Source: Ignavibacteriaceae bacterium
GTDB lineage: Bacteria; Bacteroidota; Ignavibacteria; Ignavibacteriales; Ignavibacteriaceae
DNA length: 8,538 bases
Assembly: GCA_023231105.1 (NCBI GenBank)
Contig: JALNWB010000163.1
Location: 1 to 8,538 of the forward strand
Direction: 5' to 3'
A program made the position numbers and the translations under genes. Positions within the stretch are counted from its first letter, which is position 1. The number at the start of each line of letters is the position of its first letter. The notes under the pieces are model-generated. The model had not been told where the DNA came from. It ran no database searches and saw only the letters and a program-made list of their open reading frames with translations. Positions 1-5,901 of this stretch are shown here, in pieces.

Positions 1-896
1 TAGCAGATCAAGCAGGCACTTCAAACGGATTTGAAAGTGATAACGATGGAACAGGTTCGTTGAATACTCCGAGAACATCCCCGACCTGGTGGAATGTAAC
101 CTTGATCGGACCGAAAGCAACACCTACAACACAAATAGATGTAAAGTTCGATCATGGGATGCATTTAAGAAGATCATCGCAGAATAAAATTAGCAATGCC
201 TTACTAGTTGGTTGGCCAAAAGATGGAGTATTTGTAGATGGAACTCAAACCAACATAGACTTGAAAGACGGATTATGGTGGTTTAAGAATGGAATTGTAG
301 CCGGAGCAGCAAAAAATATTGATACAACAAAAGGAGTTTCCGGATTTGATTATGCAGGCTATTTCACAACAAACAATAATAGATATTTTGATACTAACGA
401 TAAAGCGGGACTGAGCAATCCTTTTGCTCTTCCGAATCCTAATGCTATGCCGCTTGTAAATTCACCTGCACTCACCGGTGCCGCAACTCCACCAAACGAT
501 GGCTTCTTCGATGTAACTGCCTCGTTCGTTGGTGCATTTGATACACAAGATTGGACAGCAGGATGGTCAACAATAAAAATGACTTCGGTTGTTTCATCGG
601 TTGATGAGAAAACTTCAAGTTTAGATGTTCCTGAGAAGTATAATCTCTCTCAAAACTATCCGAATCCGTTTAATCCGACGACCAATATTAGATTTTCTAT
701 GCCGCAGTCAGGCAACGTTAAATTAGTTGTTTACAATTTGCTTGGACAAGTCGTAGCAAATCTTGTAAATGGTTATAGAGAAGCTGGAACGTATAATGTA
801 AACTGGGATGCTTCAAGACTTACAAGTGGAGTTTATATCTATAGGATAGAATCAAATTCATTTAACTTGACTAAAAAAATGACACTTTTGAAATAA
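1..896 (+). CDS. T9SS type A sorting domain protein, 5'-truncated by the window edge
   Basis: This is the C-terminal part (about 297 codons, frame beginning at base 3) of a larger secreted protein. The frame stays open to the window edge and the protein-like sequence continues upstream, so the TTG at 60 is not the start. The last ~85 residues (about 639-893) form a Por secretion tail: NYPNPFNPTTNIRF, then GQVV, then SGVYIYRI and a basic KKMTLLK end. Such tails direct export by the type IX secretion system and attachment to, or release from, the cell surface. The preceding ~200 residues are rich in Asn, Gly and Trp, with short repeated beta-like segments (NVTLIGPK, LLVGWPKDGVFVDG, NGIVAGAA) that suggest a beta-helix-like extracellular domain. 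I do not know its function. From memory, similar Bacteroidota proteins are often left as hypothetical or misnamed 'multidrug transporter'. A link to the pst genes downstream is only inference. Confidence 0.88.
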   Translation, partial: ADQAGTSNGFESDNDGTGSLNTPRTSPTWWNVTLIGPKATPTTQIDVKFDHGMHLRRSSQNKISNALLVGWPKDGVFVDGTQTNIDLKDGLWWFKNGIVAGAAKNIDTTKGVSGFDYAGYFTTNNNRYFDTNDKAGLSNPFALPNPNAMPLVNSPALTGAATPPNDGFFDVTASFVGAFDTQDWTAGWSTIKMTSVVSSVDEKTSSLDVPEKYNLSQNYPNPFNPTTNIRFSMPQSGNVKLVVYNLLGQVVANLVNGYREAGTYNVNWDASRLTSGVYIYRIESNSFNLTKKMTLLK

Positions 897-925
897 ATAA
901 ATAAATCTCTCTCACTCTCTCTCAC
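891..925 (+). repeat. Tandem simple repeats across the stop codon and 3' UTR
   Basis: Two short tandem repeats lie back to back. AAAT occurs four times at 891-906 and contains the TAA stop of the first gene. TCTCTCTCAC occurs twice, perfectly, at 906-925. They fill the space between the stop codon and the terminator. No function is evident. Slippage here would barely alter the protein because the stop lies near the start of the repeat. Confidence 0.75.
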
Positions 926-931
926 CTACTC

Positions 932-975
932 AAAGGGACGCCGTTTCTCACCGGCGTCCTTTTTTTTATTTTTTT
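932..975 (+). terminator. Intrinsic terminator after the T9SS gene
   Basis: GGACGCCG (936-943) pairs perfectly with CGGCGTCC (952-959). The stem is extended by a G-U pair and three A-U pairs (932-935 with 960-963), around an 8-nt loop at 944-951. T8 (960-967), one A, and T7 (969-975) follow directly. The GC-rich stem plus long T-run is a textbook rho-independent terminator for + strand transcription, and it separates the first gene from the peptidase unit. The opposite strand has only a short T-run, so it looks one-directional. Confidence 0.93.
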
Positions 976-1002
976 GATTGGGATTTATTTACATTTAAGC
1001 AA

Positions 1003-2652
1003 ATGAATATCTTATTTCTAAATATTTTTTTTGTGCTGACTTTAGTTCCACAATATCTTTTCTCACAAGGGGATCATTCCTTTTATTCCACCTTTCGTAA
1101 TATTTCTGCAACTTCCATAAAAGGGCATTTGGAGCTACTAGCTGATGATTCTTTAGAGGGAAGAGGTGTTGGAACAAAAGGAGGGAACCTTGCCGCTAAA
1201 TATATCTCGGATCAATTTTCTAGTTTTAAATTAAATAAAATACCCGGTGATGATTCTTATTATCAAAACATTCCTATGCATGGAAGTACACCGTTAAATT
1301 CTTCCGAGTTAATGCTTGTTTCAGACAAAGATACAACCTATCTAAATTATTCTAAGGATTATTTCCTGTATAGATCTGGCCAGCAAACATTTCTTCCGGC
1401 TCCGGTACCTTTAGTCTTTGTTGGTTATGGCATAGTTGCGCCCGAGTTTGATTACAGCGATTATCAATCGGTAAATGTAGAAGGGAAAATCGTCGTTTAT
1501 CTGGATGGCGAACCCTATTCCGAAGACGAAGATTATTTCGACGGTAGATATCCAACTATTTACAGTTATCCCGAATCAAAAAGAAGAATTGCAATTGCAA
1601 GGGGTGCCGCCGGGACAATTCAAATTCCATTAAATACTTTCGAAGATTGGAATGCCGTACAAAAAAATTTTTCATTTGAAGATGTTACCCTCGCCTATTC
1701 TGTCTCCGGTAATCTTAGTATTCTTTTGAATCCCAATATTGCCGAAAAACTTTTTCTTAATTCTAAATATTCCTTTGATGATTTGATTAAAATGCATAAC
1801 GCTAAAAAAATCGAGTCGTTTCCATTAGCCACAAAATTAAAATTTAGAGGTGTATTTAAAGAACGTGATTTTATTGCACCAAATATAATTGGAATGATAG
1901 AGGGGAGTGATGCTGAATTAAAGAATACTTACTTATTAGTTTCTGCTCATTATGATCATTTAGGGATAGGACCTGCAGTTAAAAAAGACTCAATCTATAA
2001 CGGTGCGCTTGATAATGCTATGGGTGTTTCGGTTTTGCTTGAATTAGCCCATGCTTTTTCAAGTTTGGAGGTAAAACCTAAAAGATCAATCATTTTTATT
2101 GCGACGACGGGAGAAGAAAAAGGTTTACTTGGATCAAGTTACTATACTGAGAATCCAATTGTCCCTCTCTACAAAACCGTTGCAAATATTAATATAGATG
2201 GGATAGCTATGTTCAAAGACTTTCAAAGTATTGTTGGAATTGGAGTAGGACTTTCGACTTTAGATAAATGGCTAACCTCAACTGCTGAAAGATACGATCT
2301 GTCTGTACAAAATATTCCACCACAATTTAAAAGTTTTGATGCTTTTAATAAATCAGATCAATTAGCATTTGCTTTGGCGGGCATTCCATCAATTTTAGTT
2401 CTCGAAGGAACAAAGAATAAATCTAAATCTGAAGAGGAAGTAACGGAAGCATTTATAAAATACTATCTTAATTATTATCACACTCCTTTCGACGATTTAA
2501 ACCAGAACATTGATTGTGAAGCGGCAGCCAGACATGCCAAAGTTTTATTTGATCTTTGTTTTAATTTAGCCGACAGTAAAGATACTCCAGAGTGGCGGAA
2601 GGGTTCGCAATTCATCAATGCACGATTAAGATCGATAGCTGAAAAGAAATAA
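1003..2652 (+). CDS. Exported M28 family zinc peptidase with PA-like domain
   Basis: A 549-residue secreted metallopeptidase of the M28 (aminopeptidase Y/S) family, which cleaves N-terminal residues from peptides using two zinc ions. A hydrophobic signal peptide covers residues ~1-22 (ending LFSQG). A PA-like insert follows at ~130-215 (VFVGYGI, VEGKIVVYLDGEP, GAAGTIQI). The complete M28 metal and catalytic set is visible in order: H316 with D318 (SAHYDHLG), D337 (GALDNAMG), the E371-E372 pair (TTGEEKG), D399 (NINIDG) and H493 (YYHTPFDD). It should therefore be catalytically active in the periplasm or outside the cell. No lipobox is seen. The ATG at 1003 is chosen because the signal peptide starts there; no Shine-Dalgarno motif precedes it. 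It lies 3 nt before a PstS-like lipoprotein gene and is probably co-transcribed with it, an unusual partnership. The exact substrate cannot be told. Confidence 0.93.
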   Translation: MNILFLNIFFVLTLVPQYLFSQGDHSFYSTFRNISATSIKGHLELLADDSLEGRGVGTKGGNLAAKYISDQFSSFKLNKIPGDDSYYQNIPMHGSTPLNSSELMLVSDKDTTYLNYSKDYFLYRSGQQTFLPAPVPLVFVGYGIVAPEFDYSDYQSVNVEGKIVVYLDGEPYSEDEDYFDGRYPTIYSYPESKRRIAIARGAAGTIQIPLNTFEDWNAVQKNFSFEDVTLAYSVSGNLSILLNPNIAEKLFLNSKYSFDDLIKMHNAKKIESFPLATKLKFRGVFKERDFIAPNIIGMIEGSDAELKNTYLLVSAHYDHLGIGPAVKKDSIYNGALDNAMGVSVLLELAHAFSSLEVKPKRSIIFIATTGEEKGLLGSSYYTENPIVPLYKTVANINIDGIAMFKDFQSIVGIGVGLSTLDKWLTSTAERYDLSVQNIPPQFKSFDAFNKSDQLAFALAGIPSILVLEGTKNKSKSEEEVTEAFIKYYLNYYHTPFDDLNQNIDCEAAARHAKVLFDLCFNLADSKDTPEWRKGSQFINARLRSIAEKK

Positions 2653-2655
2653 TAT

Positions 2656-3483
2656 ATGCCCTACAAAAAGTTTTTAATTCCCCTGCTGATTTTGCTAAAT
2701 GGATGTGCTGCGAATCTCTATAGGACTAGTTCGATAAAAATTATAGGATCGGATACCATGTTTGAATTAACATCCAATCTGGCTGAAGCTTATATGAAAG
2801 AATATCCCGGGATATCTCTCCATGTTGAAGGAGGTGGAACCGCAGAAGGTATTAAGGCTTTGCTTAACAACAAAACCGATATCTGCACCGCGTCGAGAAA
2901 TTTAAAACCTGAAGAAGCTAAACGTCTTGCCGATTATTACGGCTCACTTGGATTAGTCTTTCTTATCGCAAAGGATGGATTAAGCATCTATGTAAATCCA
3001 TCTAATCCCGTCAAAGATTTCAACTTGCAGCAACTTAAAGATATTTACACCGGCAAGATAAGTAATTGGAGAGCATTGGGTGGGGAAGATACTTCAATTA
3101 TTACCGTTACAAGAAATCCTAATTCAGGGACTTACTTTTACTTTAAAGAGCACATCATGGAAGATGAGAATTACTCCTCATCAGCTATTGTTGCAGCTAC
3201 GACAAAAGAAATTGTTAATTTTGTTTCTAAAAACACAAATGCAATCGGTTATGGTGGTATGGGATATAAGGAAAATATCTTTCACGCAAAGATCAATGGT
3301 ATCGAGCCGAACGAAGAAAACGTGAGAAATGATACCTATCCGATAACAAGATATCTCCATTTTTTTACAACCAAGTCTCCCGGAGGCGTTGTAAAAAATT
3401 TTATTGATTGGGTCCTCTCTCCGGCAGGACAAAACGTTGTGCGCAAGTCGGGGTATATTCCTTTATGGGAGAATAAATTATAA
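2656..3483 (+). CDS. PstS-family phosphate-binding lipoprotein
   Basis: A 275-residue substrate-binding protein of the PBP-like/PstS family, which captures phosphate for an ABC importer. The N-terminus is a lipoprotein signal (LLILLNGC, lipid-modified Cys17), so the mature protein is membrane-anchored and not freely periplasmic. Likely phosphate-contacting segments are IIGSDTM (30-35), EGGGTAEGI (58-66), ASRNL (79-83) and TRNPNSGT (152-159). The hinge-region motif TGKISNW (132-138) is also typical. Length and motif style resemble the short Gram-positive and Bacteroidota PstS group more than the longer E. coli-type PstS encoded at 4855. The ATG is only 3 nt after the peptidase stop codon, implying co-transcription and translational coupling. 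It is separated from the main pst operon by a 286-nt gap with its own Pho-box-like element. Phosphate is the best guess; binding of another oxyanion such as tungstate or sulfate is less likely given the SGT motif. Confidence 0.9.
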   Translation: MPYKKFLIPLLILLNGCAANLYRTSSIKIIGSDTMFELTSNLAEAYMKEYPGISLHVEGGGTAEGIKALLNNKTDICTASRNLKPEEAKRLADYYGSLGLVFLIAKDGLSIYVNPSNPVKDFNLQQLKDIYTGKISNWRALGGEDTSIITVTRNPNSGTYFYFKEHIMEDENYSSSAIVAATTKEIVNFVSKNTNAIGYGGMGYKENIFHAKINGIEPNEENVRNDTYPITRYLHFFTTKSPGGVVKNFIDWVLSPAGQNVVRKSGYIPLWENKL

Positions 3484-3575
3484 ACTCTCATTAAGCTGTT
3501 AATTGAAAGGAGTAGCCTCTGATTAATCTGAGCCAGATCCAAATGGTTTTCAGTTGTCAGCTTTTTAAATGACGA

Positions 3576-3608
3576 TTGACCAATTAATAACCAGTCACTG
3601 TTGGTCAA
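3576..3608. repeat. 8-bp inverted repeat, 17-nt spacer
   Basis: TTGACCAA (3576-3583) is exactly reverse-complementary to TTGGTCAA (3601-3608), with 17 nt between. No T-run follows on either strand, so it is not a typical intrinsic terminator. It could be a protein-binding dyad or a weak RNA hairpin; chance is possible at this length. Confidence 0.5.
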
Positions 3609-3683
3609 AACAGAAATCCTTCCCAATATTATACCTATCTCAATGATAAGGAAATAATTCTCGTCGGCAAAACTCCCCCTTTT

Positions 3684-3716
3684 CTTAACAATTTCTTAAC
3701 AATTACTTAACATTGG
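3684..3716 (+). promoter_or_regulatory. Triple Pho-box-like direct repeat (TTAACA at 11-nt period)
   Basis: Three 11-nt units start at 3684, 3695 and 3706, each opening CTTAACA; the first two are CTTAACAATTT and CTTAACAATTA. The TTAACA hexamers at 3685, 3696 and 3707 are perfect and separated by exactly 5 nt. This is the architecture known for Bacillus PhoP boxes (TTAACA-N5-TTAACA) and closely resembles the cyanobacterial CTTAACCT-N3 repeat bound by SphR. A further TTAAC at 3728 is one base out of phase. The site ends 53 nt before the ATG of a porin-pstSCAB operon, exactly where a phosphate-starvation activator would bind. The -10 element is not clear; TAACTA (3729-3734) and TAATTT (3733-3738) are candidates. 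Confidence 0.85.
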
Positions 3717-3769
3717 CATCGCATTTTTTAACTAATTTTTATTGTGAGAAAATAAAAATTTAATTTTTA

Positions 3770-4834
3770 ATGAGAGAGAAAAAAGTGAGAATACTATTTC
3801 GACATTTTGTCGTTGTTGCTTTGGTGTGTAATGTTCTATCTGCACAAAATTTACCTAAAATAAGCGGTCTTATGTACAGCGATTATTTTTATAATATAGA
3901 TAATGCAACCATTGCAAAGAAAGATTTAAGTGGATTTCAGTTCAGAAGAATTTATTTTACAACGGATTTTGCAGTCGCTGATAACTTTGATTCACGTTTC
4001 CGTCTTGAATCAGATCAAAGCGCTAACTCTAATACAGCCGGCGGCAAACTTGGTGTTATGGTTAAAGACGCTTACTTAAAATGGAAAGGAATTTTTAGCG
4101 GTTCTGATTTGGTTATTGGTATTGCTCCTACTCCTGCTTTTGATGTTTCCGAAGCCGCGTGGGGATATCGCTCATTGGAAAAAACTATTTTGGATCTTAA
4201 CGGCATTGTTCCTTCAAGAGATTTTGGCATTGATTTGAAAGGTAAGTTAACCGATAACGGCTTGGTAAATTATTGGGTTAAGTATGCTAATAACAGCGGC
4301 AACGCACCGGAAACAGATAAGTACAAAAGATATTCTGCGATGTTTCAATTCAAATTATCTGAAAATTTCCAGGCTACCGTTCATGCTGATTATGCTTCCA
4401 AAGCAAAAAAAATCGATAGTTTTGATAAGCAGGCAAAATCAAATAATCAGTTCGTGGGATCACTATTTTTAGGGTATAAACAGAAAGAGGATTATTCTTT
4501 CGGTGTTGAGGCTTTCACAAGAACAATTCAAAATAATTTTGCTAAAACGGCTGCCGAAGCGCTTCAAAATCAAAGCAGTATTGGTTTCTCCGTATGGGCA
4601 TGGGGAACACTCACCGAAACGTTAAAGTTAGTCGGAAGATTTGATAACTTCGATCCCAATACTAATAATGCTGCTGATGGAACTTCTTTCTTCATGGCAG
4701 GACTAGATTATAAAGCTGCTAAAAACGTTAGCGTAATTCCAAACATTCAATTATTTAATTATCAAGCTAAAGATGCTCAAGGAAAATCTCTAAAAGATCT
4801 AACTGCAAGAGTAACTTTTGCCTACACATTTTAA
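3770..4834 (+). CDS. Outer-membrane porin-like beta-barrel, candidate phosphate porin
   Basis: A 354-residue predicted outer-membrane porin resembling the phosphate-selective porin O/P (OprO/OprP) family. It has an N-terminal signal peptide (~1-25, LVCNVLSAQ). Alternating polar/hydrophobic beta-hairpin stretches run through the whole length, for example FQFRRIYFTTDFAVADNFDSRF near 55-76 and VNYWVKYANNSG near 165-177. The final residue is the terminal Phe (FAYTF) expected as a signal for the beta-barrel assembly machinery. It is the first gene after the Pho-box-like repeat and lies 20 nt before pstS, so it probably admits phosphate or another anion to the periplasm when phosphate is scarce. 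Specificity cannot be read from the sequence. The ATG at 3770 lacks a Shine-Dalgarno motif; a GTG at 3785, preceded by a GAGAGAG-like purine run, would also keep the signal peptide and is a real alternative start. Confidence 0.82.
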   Translation: MREKKVRILFRHFVVVALVCNVLSAQNLPKISGLMYSDYFYNIDNATIAKKDLSGFQFRRIYFTTDFAVADNFDSRFRLESDQSANSNTAGGKLGVMVKDAYLKWKGIFSGSDLVIGIAPTPAFDVSEAAWGYRSLEKTILDLNGIVPSRDFGIDLKGKLTDNGLVNYWVKYANNSGNAPETDKYKRYSAMFQFKLSENFQATVHADYASKAKKIDSFDKQAKSNNQFVGSLFLGYKQKEDYSFGVEAFTRTIQNNFAKTAAEALQNQSSIGFSVWAWGTLTETLKLVGRFDNFDPNTNNAADGTSFFMAGLDYKAAKNVSVIPNIQLFNYQAKDAQGKSLKDLTARVTFAYTF

Positions 4835-4842
4835 TTATATTT

Positions 4843-4847
4843 AAGGA
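4843..4847 (+). promoter_or_regulatory. Ribosome binding site of pstS
   Basis: AAGGA lies 7 nt before the ATG at 4855. It is among the clearest Shine-Dalgarno motifs in the window, where most starts have none, and is consistent with strong translation of the abundant binding protein. Confidence 0.65.
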
Positions 4848-4854
4848 AATAAAA

Positions 4855-5901
4855 ATGAAATTTCAAAAAATTATATCGGCTCTTTTCCTAACGATTACAT
4901 TTTCGATGTTAACCCACGCCCAGCTCCAATTGAATGGTGCAGGAGCAACATTCCCGGCTGTTATTTATTCAAAATGGTTTGATGAGTATAAAAATGCGAC
5001 CGGAGTTCAATTCAATTATCAAGCTATTGGAAGCGGTGGCGGAATTAGACAAATCTCAGAAGGAACTGTAGATTTTGGCGCAACCGATGGTCCGATGACC
5101 GACCAACAGTTGGCTGATGCAAAATCAAAACAAGGCACTGATGTTCTTCATATTCCAACTGTAATGGGAGCCGTAGTCGTTTGTTATAATGTTCCGGGAA
5201 TTAGTAAAGGATTAAATTTGAGCGGCGAAGTACTCGCAGATATTTTCCTTGGGAAAATTATTTATTGGAACGACTCAAAGATTAAAAAAGATAATCCAAA
5301 ATTGAACCTTCCAAACAAAGCGATTGTTGTTACTCACAGATCAGACGGCAGCGGAACATCATTTATTTTTACTGATTATTTAACTAAAGTTAGTAAAAAT
5401 TGGGAATCAAAAGTTGGTAAAGGAACTTCGGTTAACTGGCCTGTTGGACTTGGTGGTAAAGGAAATGACGGCGTTGCCGGTTTGGTTAAACAAACAGAAG
5501 GTTCTATTGGATATGTCGAGTTGGCTTACGCCGTTAAAAACAAAATTCTGTATGCAAATATGAAAAATAAAGCCGGAAATTTTGTTGAAGCGACATTCCA
5601 ATCAGTTTCATCCGCGGCTGAAGGCGCTGCCAAGAATATGCCTGCAGATCTACGTGTTTCAATTACAGATGCAGCGGGAAAAGATTCTTACCCAATCTCC
5701 GGTTTCACATGGCTGCTCGTTTATAAAAATATGAAAGACGAATCAAAAGCAAAAGCAATGGTTAACTTCTTGAAGTGGTCGATGGGAAAAGGGCAATCCT
5801 TTGCTACTGATCTTTATTATGCACCACTGCCAAAGGCGGTTGTTAAAATGTGTGAAAAAAATATTAACTCAATTACTGCAAATGGTAAAAAAATAAAATA
5901 G
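4855..5901 (+). CDS. pstS: Periplasmic phosphate-binding protein PstS
   Basis: A 348-residue phosphate receptor of the Pst high-affinity importer. A cleavable signal peptide (~1-22, ending THA before Gln23) makes it a soluble periplasmic protein with no lipobox. Residues corresponding to the E. coli PstS phosphate contacts are all present by motif alignment: T32-F33 (GAGATFP), S60 (IGSGGG), D78 (GATDGPM), and R162 with S166-G167-T168 (HRSDGSGT). Other family motifs are LGKIIYWND (132-140) and GNDGVAGLV. Its stop codon TAG shares its last base with the GTG start of pstC, so the two are coupled. It follows the porin gene by 20 nt and is expected to be induced by phosphate limitation through the box at 3684. 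It is clearly different from the shorter lipoprotein PstS at 2656. Confidence 0.97.
   Translation: MKFQKIISALFLTITFSMLTHAQLQLNGAGATFPAVIYSKWFDEYKNATGVQFNYQAIGSGGGIRQISEGTVDFGATDGPMTDQQLADAKSKQGTDVLHIPTVMGAVVVCYNVPGISKGLNLSGEVLADIFLGKIIYWNDSKIKKDNPKLNLPNKAIVVTHRSDGSGTSFIFTDYLTKVSKNWESKVGKGTSVNWPVGLGGKGNDGVAGLVKQTEGSIGYVELAYAVKNKILYANMKNKAGNFVEATFQSVSSAAEGAAKNMPADLRVSITDAAGKDSYPISGFTWLLVYKNMKDESKAKAMVNFLKWSMGKGQSFATDLYYAPLPKAVVKMCEKNINSITANGKKIK

Larger units (their letters stand above)
3484..3769. other. 286-nt intergenic region before the phosphate operon
   Basis: This is the only sizeable gap in the window. It holds a near-palindrome CTCTGATTAATCTGAG (3517-3532, one mismatched pair), an 8-bp inverted repeat (3576-3583 with 3601-3608), and the triple TTAACA box (3684-3716). 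No clear intrinsic terminator follows the lipoprotein gene, so read-through into the phosphate operon is possible. No convincing gene is seen. A minus-strand frame stays open from about 3695 down into the upstream gene but has only a TTG start (3626). Confidence 0.7.

Noticed and set aside
60..62. TTG as the start of the first gene
   Set aside because: The same frame is open with protein-like sequence back to base 3 and no signal peptide follows the TTG, so the gene is cut by the window edge.
3576..3612. Terminator after the lipoprotein gene
   Set aside because: The 8-bp inverted repeat has a 17-nt loop and no T-run on either strand.
3336..3626. 96-residue minus-strand gene
   Set aside because: Half of it is antisense to the clear PstS-like gene. 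It has a TTG start, no ribosome binding site and no recognised motif.
3684..3716. Short CRISPR-like or satellite repeat
   Set aside because: Units are only 11 nt with 5-nt spacers in fixed helical phase just upstream of an operon, which fits a regulator-binding array.
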